Made by a program: the position numbers and the translations under genes. Below are positions 8,599 through 17,506 of a stretch of DNA of 64,000 nucleotides, piece by piece. The notes under the pieces were generated by a model that was given only the letters and a program-made list of their open reading frames with translations, was not told the DNA's origin and searched no databases. This DNA comes from CAVQCX01 sp963711095 (GTDB lineage: Bacteria; Pseudomonadota; Gammaproteobacteria; Chromatiales; Chromatiaceae). Position 1 is the stretch's first letter. Each line of letters starts with the position of its first letter. The stretch spans positions 60,844 through 124,843 of the forward strand of contig CAVQCX010000003.1 in the NCBI GenBank assembly GCA_963711095.1, given 5' to 3'.

Positions 8599-10554
8599 AT
8601 GGCCATGACCAACCAAGACTGGGCGGCCCGACAGGCCGAGAAGTCGCTGCAGCGGCTGCTGCCGCGCCTGGAGGCCCGCTACACCGGCCAGACCGAGCGG
8701 AGCGAATGGCTGGGCTTCCGGGAACGGCTACAACGGCATTTCCCGCCGCTGTTCGAGCACCTGCACCGCCTCTACGGGCACCATTACGACTTCTTCTACC
8801 ACCTGGAGAGCATCCTGTGCTCGGCCACCCGGATGTGGCTCGAGCGGCCCGCCGAGCTGCGCGCCTTGGACGCCCGGCGCGAGACCGACCCCCAGTGGTA
8901 CCAGTCCCTGCGCATGGTCGGGGCCATGTGCTATGTGGACCTGTTCGCCGGGGACCTCGCTGGCCTGCGCGAGCGCATCCCCTATCTCACCGAGCTCGGG
9001 ATCAATTACCTGCACCTGATGCCGGTGTTCAAAGTGCCGGAAGGTGACAACGACGGCGGCTACGCCGTCACCAGCTACCGGGAGGTGCGTCCGGATCTCG
9101 GCTCCGTGGAGGAGCTCGGCCGCCTCGCCACCGAGCTGCGACGCCACGGCATCTCGCTGTGCCTAGATTTCATCTTCAACCACACGGCGGACGACCACGA
9201 GTGGGCCCGCCAGGCCATGGACGGCGATCCCGAGTATCAGGACTACTATCGGATGTTCCCAGACCGGGAGCTGCCCGACGCCTACGAGCGCAGCACCGCG
9301 CCGATTTTTCCCGAGGACCATCCGGGCGCCTTCACCTACCGCACCCGCCTGAGAAAGTGGATCTGGACCAGCTTTCACAACTACCAGTGGGACCTCAACT
9401 ACGAGAACCCGGTGGTATTCAGCCGGATGCTCGAGGAGATGCTCTCGCTGGCCAACCTGGGGGTGGAGGTGCTGCGGCTCGACGCGGTGGCCTTCATCTG
9501 GAAGAAGCTCGGCACCAGCTGCCAGAACCTGCCTGAGGCGCATCTGCTCATCCGTGCCTTCAATGCCCTGGTGCGTATCTCCGCCCCCGCCATGGTGTTC
9601 AAATCCGAGGCGATCGTGCATCCGGACGAGGTCAAGCAGTACATCAGCGAAGAGGAATGCCAGATATCCTACAACCCGCAGCTCATGGCGCTGCTCTGGA
9701 GCACGCTGGCCACCCGCAACGTGAAGCTGCTGCGCCACGCCCTGCGCCGCGGCTTCTTCATCCCCCCCGGCTGCGCCTGGGTGAACTATGTGCGCTGCCA
9801 CGACGACATCGGCTGGGGATTCTCCGACGAGGATGCCGTCGCCGTGGGCGAAGACCCCAAAGGCCACCGACGCTTCCTCACCAGCTTCTATACCGGCCGT
9901 TTCGAGGGCAGTTTCGCCCGGGGCATGCCGTTCCAGGAGAATACCGCCACCGGGGAGGCGCGCATCTCAGGGACCTGTGCATCCCTCACCGGCCTGGAGA
10001 CGGGGCTGGAGACAGGCGACGAGCAGGAGATCGATCTAGCGATCGGCCGCATCCTGCTGCTGCACGGCATCATCCTGACCATCGGCGGCGTGCCGCTGTT
10101 CTATCTCGGCGACGAGATCGGCACCCTCAACGACTACGCTTATGACCAGAACGCGGACAAGGTCGGGGACACGCGCTGGATCCACCGCTCGCCCTTCGAC
10201 TGGGAGCGCGCCGAGCGCCGGCGCGACCCCGAGAGCGTCGAAGGCCGCATCTATCAGGGCCTGCTGCACCTGATCCAGATCCGCCAGCAGAACCTCGCCT
10301 TCACCCGGGCCGAGACCGAGATCGTGGACACCGGCAGCGACCAGGTGCTGGCGTACTTTCGCAGCCACGATTCCCAGACCGTGCTGGTGCTCGCCAACTT
10401 CAAGGACGCCCCGCAGAAGCTCGAGGCCCGGCGCCTGCGCATGCTCGGTCTGAGAAAAACGGTGGTGGACCAGGTGGCGGGCCGCACCATCGTGGCGACC
10501 CACGAGCTGGAGCTCGCGCCTTACCAGCTCATGGTGCTCGCCGGCGTGCGCTGA
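8599..10554 (+). CDS. Amylosucrase (GH13 subfamily 4)
   Basis: A 651-residue glucansucrase-type enzyme that makes alpha-1,4-glucan from sucrose and releases fructose. The GH13 conserved regions are seen in order: DFIFNH near residue 193, LRLDAVAF with nucleophile D295, KSEAIV with acid/base E337, and CHDDIGW with H401-D402. The HDDIGW form is characteristic of amylosucrase rather than plain alpha-amylase. The N-terminal helical domain (RYTGQTERSEWL onwards) and a C-terminal beta domain are present. The start at 8599 is preferred over the frame's opening at 8500. No sucrose synthase or transporter is nearby; transaldolase follows. Confidence 0.93.
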   Translation: MAMTNQDWAARQAEKSLQRLLPRLEARYTGQTERSEWLGFRERLQRHFPPLFEHLHRLYGHHYDFFYHLESILCSATRMWLERPAELRALDARRETDPQWYQSLRMVGAMCYVDLFAGDLAGLRERIPYLTELGINYLHLMPVFKVPEGDNDGGYAVTSYREVRPDLGSVEELGRLATELRRHGISLCLDFIFNHTADDHEWARQAMDGDPEYQDYYRMFPDRELPDAYERSTAPIFPEDHPGAFTYRTRLRKWIWTSFHNYQWDLNYENPVVFSRMLEEMLSLANLGVEVLRLDAVAFIWKKLGTSCQNLPEAHLLIRAFNALVRISAPAMVFKSEAIVHPDEVKQYISEEECQISYNPQLMALLWSTLATRNVKLLRHALRRGFFIPPGCAWVNYVRCHDDIGWGFSDEDAVAVGEDPKGHRRFLTSFYTGRFEGSFARGMPFQENTATGEARISGTCASLTGLETGLETGDEQEIDLAIGRILLLHGIILTIGGVPLFYLGDEIGTLNDYAYDQNADKVGDTRWIHRSPFDWERAERRRDPESVEGRIYQGLLHLIQIRQQNLAFTRAETEIVDTGSDQVLAYFRSHDSQTVLVLANFKDAPQKLEARRLRMLGLRKTVVDQVAGRTIVATHELELAPYQLMVLAGVR

Positions 10555-10633
10555 GGCGCCCTGCCGGGGTGCCGGCCAACCGCTATGCTGTAGCGGCGGC
10601 TTCAGTGCTTTGCCCCAAACCAGAGACGACGAC

Positions 10634-11602
10634 ATGAACAAGCTCGACCAGCTCAAGACCATGACGACGGTGGTCGCCGATACCGGCGACATCGACTCCA
10701 TCGCGCGCTACCAGCCCACCGACGCGACCACCAATCCCTCGCTGCTGTTCAAGGCCGCCCAGCAGCCCCAGTATCGCGCGCTGCTCGACGACGCCATCGC
10801 CTATGCCCGCGCGCGCAGCAATCGCATGGAGCAGCAGGCCCGGGACATGATGGACAAGCTCTCGGTGAATTTCGGAAAACGTATCCTCGAGATCGTGCCT
10901 GGCCGCGTCTCCACCGAGGTCGACGCCCGGCTGTCCTTCAACACCGAGGCCACGGTCGCCCGGGCCGAGCGCATCATCGGGCTCTACGAAGAGGCCGGCG
11001 TGGAGCGCCCGCGCGTACTGATCAAGGTCGCCTCGACCTGGGAAGGGATCAACGCCGCCGAGCGCCTGGAGCGCCAGGGCATACACTGCAACCTGACCCT
11101 GATGTTCAGCCTCGCCCAGGCGGCGGCCAGCGCCGAGGCCGGCGCCACGCTGATCTCCCCGTTCGTCGGCCGGATCATGGACTGGTATCGCAAGGCCGAG
11201 GCGCATGATGTGTACGCCCCGGAGGAAGACCCGGGGGTACGCTCGGTGGCCCGCATCTACAACTATTACAAGCGCCACGGCTACCAGACCGTCGTCATGG
11301 GCGCAAGCTTCCGCAATACCGGCGAGATCCTGGAGCTGGCCGGCTGCGATTACCTCACCATAGCGCCCGGCCTGATGGAGGAGCTGCGCGAGGCAGAGGG
11401 CGAGGTGCCCCGCAAGCTCGACCCCGAGCTGGCGAAAGCCCTCGGCATCCCTCGCCTGGAGCTGGACGAGCGCCGCTTCCGCTGGGAGCTCAACGAGGAC
11501 GCCATGGCCACCGAGAAGCTGGCCGAGGGCATCCGCAGCTTCACGGCGGATACCCGCAAGCTGGAAGATTTCGCCTGCCAGGCCTGTGCCCAGGACCACT
11601 GA
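10634..11602 (+). CDS. tal: Transaldolase
   Basis: Transfers dihydroxyacetone units in the non-oxidative pentose phosphate pathway. The 322-residue protein is the TalB type, with TDATTNPSLL (residues 29-38) and the Schiff-base lysine K131 in VLIKVASTW. The MGASFRNTGEI segment and conserved C-terminal helix are present. The ATG at 10634 is preferred over the upstream TTG at 10610 because it matches the family start MNKLDQLK. Confidence 0.97.
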   Translation: MNKLDQLKTMTTVVADTGDIDSIARYQPTDATTNPSLLFKAAQQPQYRALLDDAIAYARARSNRMEQQARDMMDKLSVNFGKRILEIVPGRVSTEVDARLSFNTEATVARAERIIGLYEEAGVERPRVLIKVASTWEGINAAERLERQGIHCNLTLMFSLAQAAASAEAGATLISPFVGRIMDWYRKAEAHDVYAPEEDPGVRSVARIYNYYKRHGYQTVVMGASFRNTGEILELAGCDYLTIAPGLMEELREAEGEVPRKLDPELAKALGIPRLELDERRFRWELNEDAMATEKLAEGIRSFTADTRKLEDFACQACAQDH

Positions 11603-11722
11603 CCCCGCAGACCCCGTCTTCTAAGCAGTGGGGCAATTGAGGTTCCCCACGCCAACCAAAGACGCAGTAATACTGACTATGCTCAAATGCGGATCGGCCC
11701 GAGCCAGAGAGAGGGCAAGCTG

Positions 11723-12289
11723 ATGGGCACACTGGTGGCACAACGGCACAGGTTCAGCGTCGAGGAATATCACCGGATGGGCCTTGCCGGCCTGTTCGCC
11801 GAGGACGATCGTGTCGAGCTGATAGAGGGGGAGATCGTCGATATGGTGCCAATCGAAGGGCCCCATGTTTTTTTGGTGAACCGGCTCAATCGGTTTTTTG
11901 TTCGATGTGGCGGCGACCAGGTGGTGGTCAGCGTGCAGAACCCGGTACGTTTATCCAACCACACCGAGCCCGAGCCCGATTTGGTGCTCCTGGATCCCCG
12001 GCTCATCTTGTCGTCCGAGGTCCCCGCAGCCAAGGCGGCCTTGCTCGTGATCGAGGTCGCCGCAAGCAGCCTGGATTACGATCGGACGGTCAAGGCGCGG
12101 CTCTATGGCCAAGCCGGCATCCCGGAGTATTGGCTGCTCGACGTAGAGCAAAGGAGGCTGGAGCGCTACAGCGAGCCCAGCCCACAGGGCTACAGGGAGA
12201 CCCGGCTGTTCTTGGAAGGAGAGCCGCTAGGCTGCGCACGATTGCCCGATTGCATGCTCGACCTGGGTGACCTCTTGGAGGGACTGTAG
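11723..12289 (+). CDS. Uma2-family (DUF820) PD-(D/E)XK-like protein
   Basis: A 188-residue protein of the Uma2 family, predicted to have a restriction-endonuclease-like fold. Family marks are FSVEEYHRM, RVELIEGEI, EPEPDLVLL, LVIEVAASSLDYDRTVKARLYG and IPEYWLLD, which contain the Asp, Glu and Lys expected of the catalytic core. The biological role is unknown. The ATG at 11723 follows GAGAGAGGG and is preferred over the earlier ATG at 11687. The last third of the gene is duplicated at 13.3 kb, so this locus has been rearranged. Confidence 0.88.
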   Translation: MGTLVAQRHRFSVEEYHRMGLAGLFAEDDRVELIEGEIVDMVPIEGPHVFLVNRLNRFFVRCGGDQVVVSVQNPVRLSNHTEPEPDLVLLDPRLILSSEVPAAKAALLVIEVAASSLDYDRTVKARLYGQAGIPEYWLLDVEQRRLERYSEPSPQGYRETRLFLEGEPLGCARLPDCMLDLGDLLEGL

Positions 12290-12358
12290 GAAATCTCGTC
12301 CTTTGATGACTAGAGCGACCATCGGCGTCCTTGCCCAGCGCTTGCCCCCGGCCTTCGC
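11998..12358. repeat. Direct repeat, copy 1 (3' end of Uma2 gene plus downstream DNA)
   Basis: About 360 bases that recur at 13339-13698 with a handful of substitutions. The repeat starts at CCGGCTCATCTTG, covers the C-terminal third of the Uma2 gene, and runs past its stop into non-coding DNA. A second repeated block follows at 12423-12502 (matching 13875-13954). Confidence 0.9.
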
Positions 12359-12653
12359 TGCAACCTGCCTGGCGGTGCCTGCGCGCCCGCTAAGCTCAGG
12401 TGTGCGCCTTACCGGCCATCGCGAAATGGTGACAGAGTTATTTGCCCCGTTCTTGTGTACTTGCCAAGACCGGTGGATGCTACAAAGTTGGACCTGACCC
12501 CAAAGACGTGTGACCCCAAAGACGCATCTGATCCCTGTCCGTACTTTTTCCGGGAACGATTTCATGATCGCCATGCCGCAGATAAAGTCCGCCCTGAGCG
12601 GCCTCGACGTCAAGGCCGTCACGGCCTAAACTCATTACCGGAGGGCCACGATC
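12290..12653. other. Non-coding region with repeated mobile-element-like end
   Basis: No gene is recognised. It contains the tail of the first repeat copy and an 80-base block at 12423-12502 ending in GCTACAAAGTTGGACCTGAC. That block recurs at 13875-13954. Immediately after it comes a short tandem of GACCCCAAAGACG. Such sequences often mark ends of IS200/RAYT-type elements; this is inference. Confidence 0.5.
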
Positions 12654-12833
12654 ATGCAACCTGCCAAACAGGACGCCTTGGAGACCATCGGCAAGCTGCC
12701 GGACGATGCTGACATGGATGAAATCATGTACCGACTCTACGTGCTGGATAAAATCCGCAAAGGCCAGGAGGCCGTCGAACAAGGCCGCACCACGAGCAGC
12801 GAGCACTTGAAGCGCGAGATCGAGTCGTGGTGA
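12654..12833 (+). CDS. Small antitoxin-like protein
   Basis: A 59-residue acidic protein (MQPAKQDALETIGKLPDDAD at the start) placed directly before a ParE/RelE-type toxin. Its stop overlaps the toxin start by 7 bases. Size, charge and order fit the antitoxin of a type II toxin-antitoxin pair; the segment MDEIMYRLYVLDKIRKGQEA is typical of short antitoxins paired with RelE/ParE toxins. The ATG follows GGAGGG (12640-12645) by 8 bases. It lies between the two copies of the Uma2 duplication. Confidence 0.8.
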   Translation: MQPAKQDALETIGKLPDDADMDEIMYRLYVLDKIRKGQEAVEQGRTTSSEHLKREIESW

Positions 12834-13120
12834 TCTGGTCGGACCCAGCCAAGGCCGACCTGCGCGCTATCCACAACTTCATCGCCCACGACTCCCCGCA
12901 CTATGCCAAGAAGGTCACCCAGGACATCGTCGCCAAGACCGATGTCCTCGTCAGCCTGCCACGCATGGGCCGGGCGGCGCCGGAGCTCGGCAACGACGCT
13001 ATTCGGGAGTTGTCCCTCTACTCCTACCGCATCATCTACGAAATCACAGACCTCGGCGTCTTCGTGCTGGCGGTGATCCACAAGCGGCGTGAGCTGCGCC
13101 CAGAGATGATAGAACAGTAG
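12827..13120 (+). CDS. RelE/ParE-family toxin
   Basis: A 97-residue protein with the RelE/ParE fold signature: WSDPAKADLRAIHNFIA at the start, a central LPRMGRAAPEL segment and a C-terminal YRIIYEI then VLAVIHKRREL. This pattern places it nearer ParE (gyrase poison) than the mRNA-cleaving RelE, but the target cannot be told from sequence. It starts with GTG overlapping the antitoxin stop, so translation is coupled. Confidence 0.87.
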   Translation: MVIWSDPAKADLRAIHNFIAHDSPHYAKKVTQDIVAKTDVLVSLPRMGRAAPELGNDAIRELSLYSYRIIYEITDLGVFVLAVIHKRRELRPEMIEQ

Positions 13121-13338
13121 GCTGGCACAGAGCCGGCGGCCACATCACCACGGCTTTCGGGGGCGGAGCTTAAGACGCGCGTTTTTGGCCTCAAAATGGG
13201 CATTCTAAGCGGGATTTACGCCCGGTGTTTATGTCTTTTCCTAATGTAATCAATAGGATGGCGTGGCTCGACCCTATGGGTGGTTATCATAAGCATCTTC
13301 GAAGAAAGTGTTACTGGTAACGTGTCACCGTAATTTTG

Positions 13339-13698
13339 CCGGCTCATCTTGTCGTCCGAGGCCCCCGCAGCCAAGTCGGCCTTGCTCGTGATCGAGGTCG
13401 CCGCAAGCAGCCTGGATTACGATCGGACGGTCAAAGCGCGGCTCTATGGCCAAGCCGGCATCCCGGACTATTGGCTGCTCGACGTAGAGCAAAGGAGGCT
13501 GGAGCGCTACAGCGAGCCCAGCCCACAGGGCTACAGGGAGACCCGGCTGTTCTTGGAAGGAGAGTCGCTAGGCTGCGCACGATTGCCCGATTGCATGCTC
13601 GACCTGGGTGACCTCTTGGAGGGACTGTCGGAAATCTCGTCCTTTGATGATTAGAGCGACCGTCGGCGTCCTTGCTCGGCGCTCGCCCCGGCCTTGTC
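13339..13698. repeat. Direct repeat, copy 2
   Basis: Second copy of the 11998-12358 repeat, offset by about 1341 bases. Differences are mainly scattered single-base substitutions, including one that destroys the Uma2 stop codon. The toxin-antitoxin pair lies between the two copies. Confidence 0.9.
13349..13654 (+). pseudogene. C-terminal fragment of a Uma2-family gene
   Basis: An open frame encoding the last ~93 residues of the Uma2 protein at 11.7 kb, nearly identical to it, starting inside SSEAPAAKSALLVIEVA. The N-terminal two thirds are absent, so the catalytic fold cannot be complete. The original TAG stop has become TCG, adding a tail (SEISSFDD) before the next stop. No start signal is visible. 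Treated as a duplication remnant. Confidence 0.85.
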
Positions 13699-14092
13699 TG
13701 TTCCGTTTCTTAAACCGAAGCTCCCCGCGCTGTCACGAGCTAACCCACTGGATTCTTCGGGATATTCATGAATTAATGATGTACGCGACTGTCTACACGC
13801 GAATCTTTTTGAGAAGATCGAGTGCGGCCAGCTGTTTGGGGCTCGCTCTCGTATCAAGCGTGAAGGTCTCCTGCGAAAACGTGGCAGATTTATTTTTCCC
13901 GTTCTTGTGTACTTCCCAAAACTGCTGGATGCTACAAAGTTGGATTTGACCCCAGTCCCGGTTTGCGAGCTACTATGCGTCCGGGTAATCAGAAACCGTG
14001 GTCTGCCCCTGTTATTCGAGCTCAGTATTCTCTAATATCTGTTTTGAATTGTGTTCCGAGCCAGATTCTCAATTTCGCCCAGGGAAACCTTC
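13655..14092. other. Non-coding region upstream of kup
   Basis: No gene recognised. It contains the second copy of the 80-base block (13875-13954, ending GCTACAAAGTTGGATTTGAC) and then the AT-rich leader of kup. The base composition changes from GC-rich to AT-richer at about 13.97 kb, marking an apparent junction of foreign DNA. Confidence 0.5.
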
Positions 14093-16027
14093 ATGTCAGA
14101 ATCTGAACTTGACCGTAGCGCCCGAACCGAGACATTGAATTCGGCGCCGACCGAACAGAAAGACAACAAACTTTTCACCGCATTGACCATCGCAGTTTTA
14201 GGTGTGGTGTATGGTGATATCGGCACCAGTCCTATCTATGCCTTGCGTGAAACCTTTAACGGCAAACACCCGATCCCGGTGACTTCGGATAACGTGCTCG
14301 GCATTTTATCGCTGATTTTCTGGTCGTTAGTATTAATCATTTCACTCAAGTACATGATGTTTGTACTGCGCGCCGACAACCGCGGTGAAGGCGGTATTTT
14401 CGCTTTGCTGGCGCTGTTACACCCCAACAAGCACCAGGAAAGACGCACTCGACGCTGGCTTATTTTGCTTGGCATCCTCGGCGCTTCAATGCTTTATGGC
14501 GGCGCCATGATTACCCCGGCGATTTCTGTTTTAAGCGCGGTCGAAGGTCTTCGCGTTGCCGCCCCGGTCCTCGGAACATTTGTTATCCCGATTACAATTG
14601 CCATCCTCGGTGCATTGTTTGCTCTTCAACGCTATGGCACTGCCAGGGTGGGCTCGATATTTGGCCCGCTAACCCTGGTCTGGTTCGTGGTGCTGGCCAT
14701 TCTCGGCGCGCGCGCCATTGTGCAACAACCGCAGGTGTTGATGGCAATATACCCGGGATACGCCATCAATTATTTTATGAATAACGGCATCAACGGGTAC
14801 TTTGCATTATATGGTGTTTTCCTGGTGACAACCGGCGGCGAAGCGCTGTATGCCGATCTCGGTCACTTCGGGCGTATACCGATTCGGCGCGTGTGGTTCG
14901 CCGTGGTATTACCGGCCTTGCTACTCAATTATTTCGGCCAGGGTGCCTTGCTTATCTCCAAACCAGCTGAATCTTTGCACCCGTTCTTTCACCTGGCGCC
15001 CGAGTGGGCGCTTTTCCCGCTCATTTTTCTTGCTGCCGCAGCAACTTGCATTGCCTCGCAGGCGGTAATTACCGGTGTCTACTCATTAACCAGGCAGGCA
15101 ATACAGCTGAGCCTGATGCCGCGCTTTAATGTGGAACAAACCTCCGCCGAAGTTCACGGACAAATTTACATGCCCGGTATCAACTGGGCCTTGATGATTG
15201 CCGCAATCGGTTTAGTGCTGCTGTTTAAGACATCTGGAAATCTGGCGGCGGCTTATGGTGTTGCAGTCAATTCAACCATGGCGATCACGACAGTGCTGAC
15301 TTTCAGAGTAGCCATCGAACGCGGTGGCTACAACTGGAGCTCGGCATTCGTCTTTCTGCTGTTGTTCAGCATCATTGACCTGGGTTATCTCGGCTCAAAC
15401 CTGATGACTATACCGGAAGGCGGATGGTTGCCTGTAGCCATCGGCGTGGTGCTGTTCAGTATTATCACAACATGGCGTCGCGGCACCATGATTGTGTCTC
15501 AACTTGTCGCCAAAACCACCACCAACCTGGAAACCTTTATTGGTCGCGTCTCAGCTGAAACAACCAGCCGGACATCAGGTGTCGCGGTGTATTTTAGTAG
15601 TCAGCTTGAAGAAGCCCCACCGGCATTGCAGCAGTTTGTTCGACACACTGGCGTATTGCACGAGACTGTTATTGTTTTAACCGTGGTCATCGAACCGGTG
15701 CCAAAAATCGATCAGAGTAAACGCATTGAAATTACCCAGTATGATTCTGGATTTGTCCGCCTGGTATTCCGTTACGGTTATATGCAGGGCACGAACATAC
15801 CCTCGGACCTGGCGCTGTGTGCAGAACATGGCTTGCGAGTGGATATGGACACGGTGAACTATTTTATTAGCCAGATTAACTTGCTCGCCGGACGCAAACA
15901 GGATGGCATGGCCTCATGGCGTGATCGATTGTTTGTACGTATGGCAGTCAATACCGAAGACGCCACTGCGTCTTATCAACTGCCGCACTCGCAGACAATG
16001 AATATTGGATTGACCATAGGTATATAA
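14093..16027 (+). CDS. kup: Kup-family low-affinity potassium uptake transporter
   Basis: A 644-residue K+/H+ symporter of the Kup/HAK/KT family in the inner membrane. The N-terminus has the family signature GVVYGDIGTSPIYALRE in TM1, followed by about twelve hydrophobic segments (to about residue 450) and a hydrophilic C-terminal domain. GGAMITPAISVLSAVEGL is also diagnostic. The ATG at 14093 follows AGGGAAA. The gene is visibly AT-richer than the surrounding DNA, with codons such as TTA and ATT frequent, and it lies among transposase remnants. Acquisition by transfer is likely. Confidence 0.95.
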   Translation: MSESELDRSARTETLNSAPTEQKDNKLFTALTIAVLGVVYGDIGTSPIYALRETFNGKHPIPVTSDNVLGILSLIFWSLVLIISLKYMMFVLRADNRGEGGIFALLALLHPNKHQERRTRRWLILLGILGASMLYGGAMITPAISVLSAVEGLRVAAPVLGTFVIPITIAILGALFALQRYGTARVGSIFGPLTLVWFVVLAILGARAIVQQPQVLMAIYPGYAINYFMNNGINGYFALYGVFLVTTGGEALYADLGHFGRIPIRRVWFAVVLPALLLNYFGQGALLISKPAESLHPFFHLAPEWALFPLIFLAAAATCIASQAVITGVYSLTRQAIQLSLMPRFNVEQTSAEVHGQIYMPGINWALMIAAIGLVLLFKTSGNLAAAYGVAVNSTMAITTVLTFRVAIERGGYNWSSAFVFLLLFSIIDLGYLGSNLMTIPEGGWLPVAIGVVLFSIITTWRRGTMIVSQLVAKTTTNLETFIGRVSAETTSRTSGVAVYFSSQLEEAPPALQQFVRHTGVLHETVIVLTVVIEPVPKIDQSKRIEITQYDSGFVRLVFRYGYMQGTNIPSDLALCAEHGLRVDMDTVNYFISQINLLAGRKQDGMASWRDRLFVRMAVNTEDATASYQLPHSQTMNIGLTIGI

Positions 16028-16046
16028 TAAACGGGGCCAGGCTCGA

Positions 16047-16560
16047 TTAATTTTGAATGTCGACGACCTTCTTTGGCCGTCCGCGGGGCCGGAGGTCACG
16101 CCGTTGGCCGGTTACTTTCTCGATTTGGCCAGAGAAGCTTGAGTTTCCGAGAGGTTGGCCCTGATTTAAGGCCAGGCGGATTTCGTTGATGGCGTCCGCG
16201 TCGAGCTCTGGGCGGAAAATAGCGCGATAAGCATCAAGACGTTCTGGATCGGTGGGTCCGAGCGCGGAATAGAGCGGGCGCGGTGTGAGGAGTGGGTCGA
16301 ATTGGCCCAATCCATTTGCTCGATAGCTGCTCCAGCGGTAATGGGCGGGATCGGCAACCATGCCGGCGCGCACTGGGCTGAGCTCGATGTATCGCTGGCA
16401 TCGCAACACGTAGGTGTCGGCCTGGACCAGCGACGATTTGTACCGGCTGTCCCGCAGGGTCCCGGTGCGTCGGTAGGTCTTGTTGATGTACTGGACGTAG
16501 CGCCGGCCGAGGGAAATCAGTAACTGAGGTACGGCGTTCGGAGAGCCCACTGTGCCAATA
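16047..16560 (-). pseudogene. REP-associated tyrosine transposase, N-terminally truncated
   Basis: The C-terminal part of a Y1/RAYT transposase: NAVPQLLISLGRRYVQYIN, then YRRTGTLRDSRYKSSLV and RYIELSPVRAGMV are family landmarks. The N-terminal HUH region (MPNHVHL in the intact copy at 38 kb) is missing, and homology breaks off near 16560. Without the metal-binding histidines it cannot be active. A frame start exists at 16619 but that extension is unrelated sequence. It sits 20 bases after kup in the opposite orientation. Confidence 0.85.
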
Positions 16561-16660
16561 TGACCTGCAGCACCTGCCCCTGATAGATTAGTGAGCAAAG
16601 AGGTAGGTATGACGATCAATCAGCAATCGAAGGTCACGATGCACGCAGCCGAGAGTTCTG

Positions 16661-16717
16661 CCGATAAGGGCGCATCGCAAGGAGCCCGTAGGGCGACTGA
16701 AGATGCGCCCTTATCGG
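16661..16717. repeat. 16-bp perfect inverted repeat (REP-like hairpin)
   Basis: CCGATAAGGGCGCATC at 16661-16676 is repeated as its exact reverse complement at 16702-16717 with a 25-base loop that itself contains CCCGTAGGGCGAC. It lies between a RAYT remnant and an IS3 remnant. It could be a REP-type sequence related to the RAYT or a terminal structure. Confidence 0.7.
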
Positions 16718-16754
16718 CGCCGCGCCGAATCCGCCCGGCAACGACAGCGAGGTT

Positions 16755-17100
16755 GTGCCGCGTGCGCGGCGCCGGAAGTTTTCCAACGCCGACAAGCGGC
16801 GCATTCTGCAGGCCGTCGACCGGTGTACCCAGCCCGGGGAGGTCGGCGCGCTGATGCGCCGAGAGGGCGTGTACTCCTCGTCATTGAGCACATGGCGGCG
16901 CCAGCGCGAGGCCGCCGATCTGGCTGCTGTGGCGCCGCAAAAGCGCGGCCCCAAGGCCGACCCCGGCCGGGCGGAGGCGCTGCACATCGCGCAGCTCACG
17001 CGCGAGCGCGACAGCCTGCAGAGCCAGCTCGACAAGGCCAAGCTGGTGATCGAGGTCAAAAAAAAGTTACCGCGCTGCTGGGTCTTCTCACAACCGACAG
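16755..17100 (+). pseudogene. IS3-family transposase OrfA remnant
   Basis: Encodes RARRRKFSNADKRRILQAVD, a Ser-Leu-Ser-Thr-Trp helix-turn-helix (SSSLSTWRRQREA) and a leucine-spaced coiled coil, all typical of IS3 OrfA. The frame breaks at an 8-A run near 17060: the expected continuation TALLGLL is in another frame. This could be a decayed programmed-frameshift site or a one-base loss. No OrfB with a DDE domain follows; a toxin gene comes next on the other strand. Confidence 0.75.
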
Positions 17101-17182
17101 CAAGCACGAGAACACGGGACGAGAACACGCGCCATACGAATCGCTCTGTTCGTCTCCGCCATCCAGTCACGCCCCCTCTGCC

Positions 17183-17506
17183 CTACTCCGCTGCGATGCC
17201 GAGCAGGCCCCACCAGTCCCGTGCCGCATGCAACACGCGCACGATCGACACCCCGTCTGCGCGCGGGAGGTAGAAGATGAGATGGTTGTCGAAGTCCTCG
17301 ACCCGCCACTTGCGCAGGCCCGCCAGCTCCAGGTGCCCCAAGGTCAGCGGCGCGCCGATCATGGGCTGGTCCGCCAGCTCGTTGAAGCTCGCCGCGGCCT
17401 TGGCGAGAAACCGCTCGGCGGTGTCCACACCCGCGTGCTCCGCCAGGTAGACGAAGTGCTCCACCAGGTCGCGCCGGGCCGCCGCGCTCTGGTAGACCTT
17501 CGGCAT
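17183..17506 (-). CDS. parE: ParE-family toxin
   Basis: A 107-residue type II toxin of the ParE group: it opens YQSAAARRDLVEHFVYLAE, has the Trp-Arg-Val-Glu-Asp-Phe core and ends with IVRVLHAARDWW. ParE proteins poison DNA gyrase. It shares one base (TGATG) with the antitoxin stop, so the two are translationally coupled. The toxin is intact. Confidence 0.9.
   Translation of the reverse strand: MPKVYQSAAARRDLVEHFVYLAEHAGVDTAERFLAKAAASFNELADQPMIGAPLTLGHLELAGLRKWRVEDFDNHLIFYLPRADGVSIVRVLHAARDWWGLLGIAAE

Noticed and set aside
17045..17070. Programmed -1 frameshift site in IS3 OrfA
   Set aside because: The 8-A run would suit slippage, but no OrfB follows, so it has no functional meaning here.
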